This document shows positions 1 through 7,841 of a stretch of DNA of 64,000 bases, one piece after another. The notes beneath the pieces are model-generated. The model saw nothing but the letters and a program-made list of their open reading frames with translations, was not told the origin of the DNA and ran no database searches. This stretch comes from Cellulosimicrobium marinum (lineage in GTDB: Bacteria; Actinomycetota; Actinomycetes; Actinomycetales; Cellulomonadaceae): assembly GCF_020551945.1 (NCBI RefSeq), contig NZ_JAJBZH010000002.1, positions 248,001-312,000 on the forward strand, written 5' to 3'. Position 1 is the first letter of the stretch; each line of letters starts with the position of its first letter. A program made the position numbers and the translations under genes.

Positions 1-669
1 GCGCAGGTTCGCGGCCGTGTTCCACGCCCCCGTCGACACGTAGACGAACGGGGTGCCCGGGTGCGCCGCGACGATGCCCTGGTACAGCACCGCCATGCCC
101 GGCACGGGCACGCGCGCGCTCGAGTGCCGCACGAACGTGTTCCACGCCGCCAGCAGGGGACGGGGGACCGCGGTGACCATCGCCGTGTCGTCGATGTCCG
201 ACACGACGCCGAGGCGTCGCCCCTCCGCCACGACCAGCACCCGACCCGTCGCCACGTCCCCCGACGCCGGCCGGAACGTGACGTCGTGCCACCCGGGCGA
301 GAGCGCGACGTCGACCACGACGTCCACGTACCCGCCCCGGTCGCTCACCACGTCGAGCGTCACGTCGCCCACGCCGACCCGCACCTCCTCGCGCGGCGCC
401 GGGGCGGTGAAGAAGTACCGCCAGCCGCGGCGGTCCGCCGTGGCCGCCGGGTCGTACGCCGGGTTCGCGAGCAGCACGCGCCCCAGCACCCGCACGCGCC
501 GCGTGCTCCCGTAGCCCGTGAAGGGCTCGACGCGCGGCCGCCAGTCCCGCGCCTTCTGGAACCGGGAGACGACGGCGCGGATCCGGTCCTCGATCCGGGC
601 CGCCCGGTGCGGTCGCTGGCTCGGGCTCGCCCCGGTCGTGGCGGTGGGTGCGGTGTCGGGCTGCGGCAT
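1..669 (-). CDS. App1-family (DUF2183) phosphatidate phosphatase-like protein, 3' end cut off by window edge
   Basis: Translating the minus strand from the ATG at 669-667 gives 223 codons with no stop before base 1, so the C-terminus is missing. Residues about 50-150 form a beta-rich region. Around residue 180 the motif VVSDIDDTAMVTAVP appears, the DxDxT-type phosphatase signature of the App1/DUF2183 catalytic domain, followed by a GMAVLYQG/FVYVSTGAW stretch typical of that family. Family members are HAD-related phosphatases; yeast App1 acts on phosphatidic acid, but the substrate of bacterial homologues is largely unknown. The gene is divergent from the one at 793; the 123-base gap holds a short palindrome (CCTGTCACAGG, 710-720) and would contain both promoters. 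Family call is firm, substrate is inference. Confidence 0.85.
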   Translation of the reverse strand, partial: MPQPDTAPTATTGASPSQRPHRAARIEDRIRAVVSRFQKARDWRPRVEPFTGYGSTRRVRVLGRVLLANPAYDPAATADRRGWRYFFTAPAPREEVRVGVGDVTLDVVSDRGGYVDVVVDVALSPGWHDVTFRPASGDVATGRVLVVAEGRRLGVVSDIDDTAMVTAVPRPLLAAWNTFVRHSSARVPVPGMAVLYQGIVAAHPGTPFVYVSTGAWNTAANLR

Positions 670-792
670 GAGGCGTCGAGGTCTCCTGTCGGGGAACGGT
701 GAGGTCAACCCTGTCACAGGCGGGCGGCGCTCGCGGCCGGGTGGGGCGCGCGCCGTCGTGCGCGGCCGTGCGCGGCGTCCTAGCGTGGCAGG

Positions 793-1257
793 GTGGCCGA
801 CGACGCGACGCACCCCGGGCAGCCGACCGACCTCCCGGGCCGCCCGACCCCCGACGGCGTCACCGACGCGACCGTCGAGGCACTGGGTGCGCTGAGCGAG
901 GCGCTGGAGACGACGGAGCGTGCCCGCGGCCACCTGTACACGTTCCACCAGCTCACCGGGTCGGCCGACCTGGCGCTCGGGGAGGCGGTCGAGAAGCTGC
1001 GCGCCGCCGGGCACGACGACGTCGCGGACCGCATCGAGGCGGAGCTCGTGGGGCGCAACGTCGTGCCGGGCCGGTGGACGTTCCAGCTCGTCGAGGAGTA
1101 CGACGACGGCTACTGGTCGGTGTTCCGCGAGCACGAGCGCCGCGCGCGCGAGGACCTGGCGGGCGGCGTCCGGCACCTGTTCGAGGCACGCATGAAGGAG
1201 GACCGCCGCACCGCGGGTCGGCCAGGGCACGACGCCGGCCCGGTCGACGGGCGGTGA
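793..1257 (+). CDS. Conserved hypothetical protein, all-helical, cytosolic
   Basis: This 154-residue protein starts at GTG 793; its stop falls at the left arm of the inverted repeat at 1256. No signal peptide or membrane segment is visible. The body (residues 30-135) is charged and helix-rich, with motifs such as GHLYTFHQLTG, RWTFQLVEEYDDGYW and FREHERRAREDL. I recognise the general look of a small actinobacterial family but cannot attach a function. The reading frame has the expected G/C third-position bias, which supports it as real against overlapping frames on both strands. No operon partner: the next gene is 124 bases away behind an inverted repeat. Confidence 0.7.
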   Translation: MADDATHPGQPTDLPGRPTPDGVTDATVEALGALSEALETTERARGHLYTFHQLTGSADLALGEAVEKLRAAGHDDVADRIEAELVGRNVVPGRWTFQLVEEYDDGYWSVFREHERRAREDLAGGVRHLFEARMKEDRRTAGRPGHDAGPVDGR

Positions 1258-1322
1258 GATCGGCAGACCCGGTCGACGTCGGCGGGCCGGTTCCGCCGAG
1301 TTCGGCACGGTCTGCCGATCTC
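1256..1322. repeat. 14-bp perfect inverted repeat with long spacer
   Basis: GAGATCGGCAGACC (1256-1269) is matched exactly by its reverse complement at 1309-1322, with 39 bases between. The left arm begins on the stop codon of the preceding gene. The spacer is itself GC-rich and could fold further. No T-run follows, so a classical intrinsic terminator is not certain; a transcript-end hairpin or a REP-like element are both possible. A second site of the same design (14-bp arms, 32-base spacer, different sequence) lies at 59801-59860. Confidence 0.7.
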
Positions 1323-1381
1323 GCGCCCGATGAGTTCTGCCTCGCCCGCCGGTCGGAGGGGGACCGACGAGAGGAACGGCC

Positions 1382-1939
1382 GTGACTGACGACGCATGCA
1401 CCACCCCCGCCGCCCCCGGCGACCCGGAAGGGACGCTCGTCCCGCACTACAGCTCGCCCGGAGCGCGGCCCGTGCCGTGGGCCGCGGTGCGCACCGTCCT
1501 GGAGCGCGCCGAGATCTCGTGGATCTCCACCGTCCGGCCCGACGGACGCCCCCACGTCACGCCGCTCATGACCGTCGTCGCCGACGGCTGCCTGCACGTG
1601 ACGACCGGCCCCGAGGAGCGCAAGGCGCGCAACCTCGCCGACAACCCGCGCGTCGTGCTCACCACGGGGACGAACGCGTACGTCGACGCGCTCGACGTCG
1701 TGGTCGAGGGCGAGGCCGTCCGCGTCACCGACGACGCGACCCTCCATCGTCTCGCCGAGCGGTGGCGGTGCAAGTACGGCGACGAGTGGGCGTTCACCGT
1801 GCACGACGGCGCGTTCTCCCACCCCGACGGCGGCGTCGCCCTGGTCTTCGCGGTCCGGCCCGAGGTGGTCTTCGCCTACGAGCGCACGGCCGAGCACGCG
1901 GCGATGCGCTGGCGGTTCGACGACGGCCCGAGCGCCTGA
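1382..1939 (+). CDS. Pyridoxamine 5'-phosphate oxidase (PPOX) family flavin/F420-binding protein
   Basis: A 185-residue protein from GTG 1382, preceded by GAGAGGAA. Residues about 30-135 show the split-barrel PPOX pattern: an ISWISTVRPDGRPHVTPL strand pair, then RKARNLADNPRVVLTTG, the usual phosphate/cofactor-contact region. Members bind FMN or coenzyme F420 and reduce diverse small molecules; this short class is often annotated as F420-dependent. The C-terminus (FAVRPEVVFAYER) is also typical. No linked biosynthetic gene indicates a substrate. The family is confident, cofactor and substrate are not. Confidence 0.85.
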   Translation: MTDDACTTPAAPGDPEGTLVPHYSSPGARPVPWAAVRTVLERAEISWISTVRPDGRPHVTPLMTVVADGCLHVTTGPEERKARNLADNPRVVLTTGTNAYVDALDVVVEGEAVRVTDDATLHRLAERWRCKYGDEWAFTVHDGAFSHPDGGVALVFAVRPEVVFAYERTAEHAAMRWRFDDGPSA

Positions 1940-1961
1940 GCGGGGCGGAACGGCTCGGGCG

Positions 1962-2609
1962 TCAGGGCAGCGCCACCGTCGGGACGACGAGATCGGCGCG
2001 GGCCCGGGTCGCCTCGACGAGCAGGGCGTTCGCGCCGTCGACGTCGTGCGCCCACGCCGTCGCGGCCTCGACGGACCGGCCGTGGCGGGTGTGCCGGTCG
2101 ACGAGGCGGCGCACGCGCTCGTCGTCCGGGACGGCGCAGAACCACACCTCGTCGAGCAGGTCGTGCACGTGGCTCCACGGCGCGTCGGGCAGGAGGAGGT
2201 AGTTGCCCTCGACGAGGACCACGCGGTGCTGCGGCTCGACGGCGACCTCCCCGGCCACCGGCTCGTCGACCTCGCGGTGGAACGACGGCGCGTAGACGGC
2301 GTGGCCCGTCTCCTCGCGCACGCGTCGCAGGAGGCCGACGAAGCCCCATCCGTCGAACGTGTCGGGCGCGCCCTTGCGGTCGTGGCGTCCGAGCCGGTCG
2401 AGCGTCGCGTTCGCGAGGTGGAAGCCGTCCATCGGCAGGTGGACGCCGTCCGGGCCCAGCAGTCCGGCGAGCCGCACGGCGAGCGTGGTCTTGCCCGCGC
2501 CCGGGCTGCCCGTGATGCCGACGACGACGCGGCCGCCGTCGGCCCGTTCCTGGATCGCCCTGATCCGGGCGACGAGCGCCCCCAGGTCGTTGCCCGTCAC
2601 GCTGTGCAT
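1962..2609 (-). CDS. P-loop nucleoside/nucleotide kinase family protein (uridine kinase/PanK-like)
   Basis: The 215-residue protein begins at ATG 2609. A Walker A loop GSPGAGKT sits at residues 34-41, followed by LPMDGFHLANATLD (the substrate-side DGFH motif) near 58-71, a FDGWGF/APSFHREVDEPV region and VLVEGNYLLL near 133. This is the pattern of the uridine kinase/phosphoribulokinase-like family that includes fructose/nucleoside kinase homologues such as E. coli YggC. Length is normal for the family. It converges on the PPOX gene with 22 bases between stops. The phosphoryl acceptor cannot be read from sequence. Confidence 0.85.
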   Translation of the reverse strand: MHSVTGNDLGALVARIRAIQERADGGRVVVGITGSPGAGKTTLAVRLAGLLGPDGVHLPMDGFHLANATLDRLGRHDRKGAPDTFDGWGFVGLLRRVREETGHAVYAPSFHREVDEPVAGEVAVEPQHRVVLVEGNYLLLPDAPWSHVHDLLDEVWFCAVPDDERVRRLVDRHTRHGRSVEAATAWAHDVDGANALLVEATRARADLVVPTVALP

Positions 2610-2673
2610 GCACCCAGTCTGGTCGACGGTTTCACCGGCGACACGCGCGCGCCGCGTCCGCTATGGTCCGGCC

Positions 2674-2862
2674 ATGGCTGGCTTCGGAGCGCTCCTCGTC
2701 CTCGGGTACGTCCTCGTCCTCGTCACCGTCGCGGTGCTCGTCATCTGGGCGCTCGTGCTGACGATCCAGCTGCTGCGCAGCGTCCTCGCGGAGCGTCGCG
2801 CCCGTGGCCTGGGCTTCCCGTCGGCCGAGCCGCCGCGTGCCGAGGCGGACCGGACGCTCTGA
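2674..2862 (+). CDS. Small single-pass membrane protein (62 residues)
   Basis: Starting at ATG 2674, residues 5-35 form one long hydrophobic segment (LLVLGYVLVLVTVAVLVIW...) followed by a basic stretch (AERRAR) and a short proline/acidic tail, predicting an N-out/C-in membrane peptide. Codon bias agrees with coding. The gene is divergent from the P-loop kinase, with a 64-base shared promoter gap, and converges on the flavin reductase gene 15 bases downstream. No function assigned. Confidence 0.6.
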   Translation: MAGFGALLVLGYVLVLVTVAVLVIWALVLTIQLLRSVLAERRARGLGFPSAEPPRAEADRTL

Positions 2863-2877
2863 CGCGTCGCGCGGCGC

Positions 2878-3696
2878 TCAGTCGACCGCGGGGCCGAAGC
2901 GCTCGGTCTTGACGACGGCCGGGTCGTGGCCGAGCACGACGAGCGCACGGGAGACGGCCTCGACGAACCCTGTCGGCCCGCACACGAAGCACGCGGGCTC
3001 GATCTGCGCGGGCCAGGTCCAGGCGGCGAGCTCGGCGAGCGACACGCGGCCGGGTTCGCGGGACGCGTCGAGCGGTGCGCCGCGTGTGTACGCGACGTGC
3101 GCCTCGAGCCCGTCGTCGGCGCGCACGAGGCGGTCGAGCTCGTCGACGTAGAGCCGGTCGTCGGGGGTGCGGACGGAGTAGACGAGGCGGAACGGCGTGC
3201 GGTCGCCGGCGTCGCGGCGCGTGCGGAGCATCGCCATGAGCGGGGCGATGCCCGACCCGCCCGCCGTGAGCGCCACGGGCCGACCCGCGTGGCGCTCGGG
3301 CGACCAGACGAACCAGCCGCCGACCGGTCCGCGCACCTCGATCGCGTCGCCGACGGTGAACCCGTCGGTGAGGTAGCCGGAGACCTCGCCGCCGGTGACG
3401 CGCTGCACGGTGATCTCGACGTGCGCCGTGGCCGCGGCGTCCGACGCGGCGCTCGCGATGGAGTAGCTGCGCTCCGCGGTGTAGCCGTCGGGTGCGGTGA
3501 GGCGCAGGTCGAGGTGCTGCCCGGCGAGGTGCCCGGGCCAGTCGGGGACCTCGAGGACGAGGGTGCGCGCCGTCGGGCTCTCGGCCCGCGCGTCGACGAG
3601 GCGCGCGACGCGCCATCCGGTCGGCATGGCGTAGCGGGCGCCGAGGCGCGCGCCGGGCGCCGGCGCGGTGGCCCCGGGGACCGCCGCCTCAGTCAC
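2878..3696 (-). CDS. FAD/NAD(P)-binding ferredoxin-reductase-type oxidoreductase, electron partner of the adjacent molybdoenzyme
   Basis: A 272-residue flavoprotein. Residues 25-130 form the FAD domain with RSYSIAS (76-82) as the flavin-binding motif; AGGSGIAPLMAML near 143-155 is the NAD(P) pyrophosphate loop; CFVCGPTGFVEAV near 238 is the nucleotide-domain end and the chain finishes in ERFGP. No 2Fe-2S domain is present. GTG 3696 overlaps the stop of the upstream molybdopterin gene by 8 bases, implying translational coupling. By analogy with paired sulfite-oxidase-like enzymes it would pass electrons between NAD(P)H and the molybdoprotein; that is inference from adjacency. Confidence 0.88.
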   Translation of the reverse strand: MTEAAVPGATAPAPGARLGARYAMPTGWRVARLVDARAESPTARTLVLEVPDWPGHLAGQHLDLRLTAPDGYTAERSYSIASAASDAAATAHVEITVQRVTGGEVSGYLTDGFTVGDAIEVRGPVGGWFVWSPERHAGRPVALTAGGSGIAPLMAMLRTRRDAGDRTPFRLVYSVRTPDDRLYVDELDRLVRADDGLEAHVAYTRGAPLDASREPGRVSLAELAAWTWPAQIEPACFVCGPTGFVEAVSRALVVLGHDPAVVKTERFGPAVD

Positions 3697-4288
3697 CCTG
3701 GTACCTCTGCTCGCGCCAGGGGTCGCCGAGGTCGTGGTAGCCGAGGGTCTCCCAGAAGCCGCGCTCGTCCATCGGCATGAGGGTGATCCGGTTGACCCAC
3801 TTGGCGGACTTCCAGAAATACAGGTGCGGCACGAGCAGGCGCGCCGGCCCGCCGTGGACGGGGTGGAGCGGGGCGCCGTCGACCGTGTGCGCGACCCACG
3901 CCTTGCCGCCGAGCAGCTCGGCGACGGGCAGGTTGGTCGTGTACCCGCCGTAGGAGCCGATCATGGCGAAGTCGGCGGTGGACTCGACGTCGGCGAGGAG
4001 GGTGTCGAGGGAGACACCGCGCCACGTCGTGCCGAACTTCGACCACCGCGTGACGCAGTGGATGTCGACCGTCGGCTCGTCCTGGGGGAGCGCCATGAGG
4101 TCGTCCCACGTCCAGGTGCGCGTGTCGCCGGTCTCGGTGACGACGTCGAGTCGCCAGGTGCTCGTGTCGACGCGCGGCGTCGGTCCGGCGGAGAGGACCG
4201 GGAACCCGGTCTCGACGTACTGCCCGGGCGGCAGGGCGACGCCCTGCGGCCGCGGTCGGCCCTGGAAGCCTGGCGTGAGGGTGGCCAT
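3689..4288 (-). CDS. Sulfite-oxidase-like molybdopterin-dependent oxidoreductase
   Basis: This 199-residue protein from ATG 4288 is a compact Mo-cofactor domain. The motif DIHCVTRWSKFGTTWRGV places the probable molybdenum-ligating Cys at residue 78; GSYGGYTTNLP and HPVHGGPARLLVPHLYFWKSAKWV are further signature stretches of the family. No Tat signal is visible, so it looks cytosolic, unlike periplasmic MsrP. It lacks the dimerisation domain of classical sulfite oxidases. It is first of a two-gene unit with the flavin reductase; substrate unknown. Confidence 0.88.
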   Translation of the reverse strand: MATLTPGFQGRPRPQGVALPPGQYVETGFPVLSAGPTPRVDTSTWRLDVVTETGDTRTWTWDDLMALPQDEPTVDIHCVTRWSKFGTTWRGVSLDTLLADVESTADFAMIGSYGGYTTNLPVAELLGGKAWVAHTVDGAPLHPVHGGPARLLVPHLYFWKSAKWVNRITLMPMDERGFWETLGYHDLGDPWREQRYQGD

Positions 4289-4326
4289 GACTCACGGTAG
4301 GCCCGTGCCCGACGTCGCGACACCCG

Positions 4327-4977
4327 TCAGGTGACGGGTCCCACCCCCGGGGGTGCGGCGACGAGGCGGAGGACGGCGTCGCGGAGCCATGCCCGGTAGG
4401 TGGCGTCGGACCAGCCGGCGCCGGCGACGAAGTGGGTGTGGCCCTCGGGGGTGAGGAGGTAGGAGAGCGCCTCGGCGGCGTGCTCGCGCGGCCCGTGGAC
4501 GGTGAACCCGTGCGCGGCGAGCAGGTCGACGCTCGCGCGCAGGTCGGTGCGTCGGCGGTCGAGGAGGGCGTCGAGCTCGGCGGCGACGGCCTCGTCGCCC
4601 TGTGCGGCGGCGGTGAACGCGGCCCACAGCGGGGCGACGCGGGCGTTCGCGGCGGCGACGAGGTCGAGCATGCCGTCGAGGAAGGCGTCGGGGTCGGCGG
4701 CATCGGCGACCGCCTTCCCCTCGGGTCGCTCGACGAGGGAGCCGCGCCCCTCGGACCCCGCGAACGTCACCTCGAACGCGGCGAGCAACAGCGCCCGCTT
4801 GGGGCCGTGCGCCTTGACGGTCTCGACGGAGACGCCGGCGCGTTCGGCGACGCGGGCGAGGGTCGTGCGGTCGTAGCCGTGCGTGGCGAGCTCGTGCGCG
4901 GCGGCGCGCACCACCCGGTCGCGGGTGCGCGCGGCCTGCTCGGCGCGCAGGTCGGACGTGTAGGAGCGCGGTGGCAC
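4327..4977 (-). CDS. TetR-family transcriptional regulator
   Basis: A 216-residue protein from GTG 4977. Residues 12-60 hold the TetR helix-turn-helix (RDRVVRAAAHELATHGYDRTT...ERAGVSVETVKAHG); the rest is a helical ligand-binding domain. It is divergent from the glycosyltransferase at 5118, sharing a 140-base gap, so the usual inference is that it represses that gene and itself. I could not find a convincing long palindrome in the gap. Its ligand may be the molecule the glycosyltransferase modifies. Confidence 0.9.
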   Translation of the reverse strand: MPPRSYTSDLRAEQAARTRDRVVRAAAHELATHGYDRTTLARVAERAGVSVETVKAHGPKRALLLAAFEVTFAGSEGRGSLVERPEGKAVADAADPDAFLDGMLDLVAAANARVAPLWAAFTAAAQGDEAVAAELDALLDRRRTDLRASVDLLAAHGFTVHGPREHAAEALSYLLTPEGHTHFVAGAGWSDATYRAWLRDAVLRLVAAPPGVGPVT

Positions 4978-5117
4978 TATTGACTACCCCCAAGGTGTGA
5001 TGAATACTTTCCGCGGTTGGTCGATCCTCCCACAACGCCCGGACGGCCCGGTCCGCGCCTCTCTCCCACCAGCGCCCGCGTCCCCACCCAGGCGCACCGT
5101 CCGTGAAAGGCACGTCC

Positions 5118-6431
5118 ATGGCATCCCTCGTCCTCGCCTCCACCCCCGTCCACGCCCACGTCACCCCGTTGCTCGCCGTCGCCCGCAGCCTCGTCTCGCG
5201 CGGGCACGACGTCCGCTTCCTCACCGGTGCGCGGTTCGCCGACTCCGTCGCCGCCACCGGCGCGCAGCACGTCCCCCTCCCGCCCGAGGCCGACTTCGAC
5301 GACCGCGACCTCGCCGGGCACTTTCCCGGCCGCGCCGGACGCACCGGGCTCGACGCGATCCGCTACGACATGACCGAGATCTTCGTGCGCCCCGGCGTCG
5401 CCCAGCACCGCGCCCTGAGCGCCGCGCTCGACGAGCAGCCCGCCGACGCCGTCCTCGTCGAACCGTTGTTCCTCGGCGCGACGGCGCTCGCAGCCGCACC
5501 CGCCGACCGCAGGCCCCCGCTCGTCGTGCTCGGCATCTTCCCGCTCGGCCTGACGAGCGACCACGCCGCCCCGTTCGGGCTCGGCGTGCTCCCGCTGCGC
5601 GGCCCTGTCGGCGTGCTCCGCAACCGCCTCCTGCAGCACATGGTCCGACGGTCGCTCGCCCCGGCGCAGCAGGCCGCCGACGCGATGGTCCGGGCGACGG
5701 GGCAGGAGCCTCTGGACGGGCTGTTCCTCGGGTGGCCCGCGCACGCCGACGCCGTCGTCCAGCTCACCGTCGAGGCGTTCGAGTACTCCCGGCCCGACGC
5801 CGCGGTGCCCGTCCGGTTCGTCGGCCCACCCGCGCCCGTCCCCGGCGCGAGCGGCGACCTCCCCGCGTGGTGGAGCGACCTCGACAGCACCCGGCCGGTC
5901 GTGCACGTCACCCAGGGCACCGTCGCGAACGAGAACCTGCACCAGCTCATCGGCCCGACGATCCAGGCTCTCGCCGAGGACGACGTCCTCGTCGTCGCGG
6001 CCACCGGCGGGCGTCCCGTCGAGGCCCTCGGGCCGCTTCCCGCGAACGCCCGCGTCGCCGAGTACCTGCCGTACGACGCGCTCCTCCCGCGCACCGCGGT
6101 CTACGTGACGAACGGCGGGTACGGCGGCGTGCACCACGCGCTGCGGCACGGCGTGCCGATCGTCGTCGCGGGCAGGACCGAGGACAAGGCCGAGGTCGCC
6201 GCGCGCGTCGCCTGGTCCGGCGCGGGCGTGCGGCTGCGGACCAACGAGCCCGCGCCGGCGCAGGTGCGCCGCGCCGTCCGTCGCGTCCTCGACGACCCCG
6301 CCTACGCCCGCGCGAGCGCCCGTCTCGGCGCCCGCATCGCGGCGTCCCCCGGCACCGACGGCGTGGTCGACGAGGTCGAGCGGCTCATCGGGTCAGGACG
6401 CAGGCAGCTCGGACGGGCCGAACTACGATGA
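5118..6431 (+). CDS. GT1-family (macrolide/UGT-type) glycosyltransferase
   Basis: The start is ATG 5118 because GAAAGG at 5105-5110 sits 7 bases upstream; an earlier in-frame GTG (5103) lies inside that site. The 437-residue protein opens with LVLASTPVHAHVTPLLAVAR, the acceptor-domain nucleotide-fold entry of MGT/UGT enzymes, has PVVHVTQGT near 260 and a C-terminal donor-binding block (VYVTNGGYGGVHHAL...GVPIVVAGRTEDK) where a His-Gly-Gly motif is usual; here it is NGGYGG. Such enzymes glycosylate macrolides or flavonoid-like molecules with UDP-sugars and can give resistance. A divergent TetR gene supports an inducible detoxification role (inference). Confidence 0.88.
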   Translation: MASLVLASTPVHAHVTPLLAVARSLVSRGHDVRFLTGARFADSVAATGAQHVPLPPEADFDDRDLAGHFPGRAGRTGLDAIRYDMTEIFVRPGVAQHRALSAALDEQPADAVLVEPLFLGATALAAAPADRRPPLVVLGIFPLGLTSDHAAPFGLGVLPLRGPVGVLRNRLLQHMVRRSLAPAQQAADAMVRATGQEPLDGLFLGWPAHADAVVQLTVEAFEYSRPDAAVPVRFVGPPAPVPGASGDLPAWWSDLDSTRPVVHVTQGTVANENLHQLIGPTIQALAEDDVLVVAATGGRPVEALGPLPANARVAEYLPYDALLPRTAVYVTNGGYGGVHHALRHGVPIVVAGRTEDKAEVAARVAWSGAGVRLRTNEPAPAQVRRAVRRVLDDPAYARASARLGARIAASPGTDGVVDEVERLIGSGRRQLGRAELR

Positions 6432-6482
6432 CGCGAGACGTGCGGTCCATGGCACCGCGGTCGGAGAAGAGAGGTGCTGCGC

Positions 6483-7673
6483 GTGACAGACGCGGAAAGT
6501 CCGCCCACCGTGCGCGGCAACCATCCGGTGCTGCGACGGGCGCTCGTCGTCCTGCTGTGGGCGTGCGCGGGGGTCGCCGTCCTCATGACCGTCGGGACGT
6601 TCGTCTGGCAGGCGCCCGTCATAGGCCTGGTCGGCTCGTTGGGTGGATACCTCCCGGGGTGGTTGATCGTCGTCGCCCTGGGCGGGGTGGCCGCCGGGCT
6701 GGGCGCATGGTCCCTGCGTCGGCAGGCGCGTCTCGTGGCGGGGGTGGTGGCCTGTACGTTGTGCGCCGTCGGCGGCGGCATCGTGATCCGTGACCAGACC
6801 CAGGCCCTCGACGGTGTCGGTGTCGACGTAGTAGCTGCTGACTTCTTCGGCCCCTTCCTTGCAGCAGGCGACGGTCCGGACGACGTCGTGGAGTTCGGGC
6901 CGGTCCACGGCGAGACCACCCGCATGGGCGTATACCGCCCGTCGGTCGGCGGCGAGCGTGCCCCTGTCGTCGTTCACGTGCACGGGGGTGGCTTCACGTC
7001 AGGGGACATCGACGACGATTCCGCCTTCGCGCGATACCTCAACGACCTGGGGTATCTCGTCTTCACCCCGCACTATCTGCTCGCCACGGAGGAGCGGCCC
7101 TCGTGGGACGTTGCACCCGCGCAGATCGTGTGCGCGCTGCAGAAGGTGGGCGAGATCGCGGCCGAGTACGGCGGGGACGGTGCTGAGCTGTTCGTCACGG
7201 GAAGCTCCGCAGGAGGCAACATGGCACCCATCGCAGCCAACGCGATCAGCGCGGGCGAAGACCTCGGGGCGGACTGTGGCCCGATGCCCGTGGTGTCTGC
7301 CGTCGCCATCAGCATCCCCGCGACCGACGTGGGGTTCGCCGAAGGTACGCCGTACGCGATCAGCGGCGATCTCGCGCGCGACTTCGCGGAGGCCTACACC
7401 GGTGGGACGCCTGAGGAGGTGCCGGACCGCTACGCGGCCGTGGACGCCGCCGGCTCGCTGACACCCGAGTCGCCGCCGACGCTCCTGGTGTTCGGAGAGA
7501 ACGACTGGCTCGTCGCGTCGCAGGCCTCGTTGACCTATGCGCAGCGCGCCCGTGCGCTCGGGGTCGACGTCCAGGCGGTCGGTGTTCCCTGGACGGGTCA
7601 CCTCATCGGTCTCAGCGGTGCTGGCTCCCGGGCGATCGCCGAGCTGACCGCGAGATGGTTCGTGGAGCACTGA
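6483..7673 (+). CDS. Membrane-anchored alpha/beta hydrolase (HSL-type esterase/lipase)
   Basis: GTG 6483 is preferred over GTG 6474 because GAGAGG lies 7 bases upstream of it. In the 396-residue product, residues about 20-105 contain three hydrophobic segments; the catalytic domain follows. HGGGFTSG forms the oxyanion hole, GSSAGGN carries the nucleophile Ser, FGENDWLV holds the acid and GHLIGL the His, the full hormone-sensitive-lipase-type triad. The catalytic domain is predicted on the outer face of the membrane. It follows the glycosyltransferase by 51 bases and may be co-transcribed. Third-position GC is slightly lower than neighbours. Substrate unknown. Confidence 0.85.
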   Translation: MTDAESPPTVRGNHPVLRRALVVLLWACAGVAVLMTVGTFVWQAPVIGLVGSLGGYLPGWLIVVALGGVAAGLGAWSLRRQARLVAGVVACTLCAVGGGIVIRDQTQALDGVGVDVVAADFFGPFLAAGDGPDDVVEFGPVHGETTRMGVYRPSVGGERAPVVVHVHGGGFTSGDIDDDSAFARYLNDLGYLVFTPHYLLATEERPSWDVAPAQIVCALQKVGEIAAEYGGDGAELFVTGSSAGGNMAPIAANAISAGEDLGADCGPMPVVSAVAISIPATDVGFAEGTPYAISGDLARDFAEAYTGGTPEEVPDRYAAVDAAGSLTPESPPTLLVFGENDWLVASQASLTYAQRARALGVDVQAVGVPWTGHLIGLSGAGSRAIAELTARWFVEH

Positions 7674-7841
7674 GCCCACCGACCGGAGGCCGTCGTAGTG
7701 ACGACCTGGTCGGGCTCACGACACCGCACGCGGTGTTCACCTCGCCGTCGGCTCGTGCTCGACCGGCTGCCACCTGCCGTCCCTAGCGTCAGGCGCGCGG
7801 CACGCGGTCGCGTGCCCGTCGTCGGAGAAGGGAACGGACCC

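Noticed and set aside
7672-7717. Possible terminator after the alpha/beta hydrolase (GAGCCC ... GGGCTC)
   Set aside because: Only the outer 6 bp pair well and the interior needs several bulges; too weak to list as a feature.
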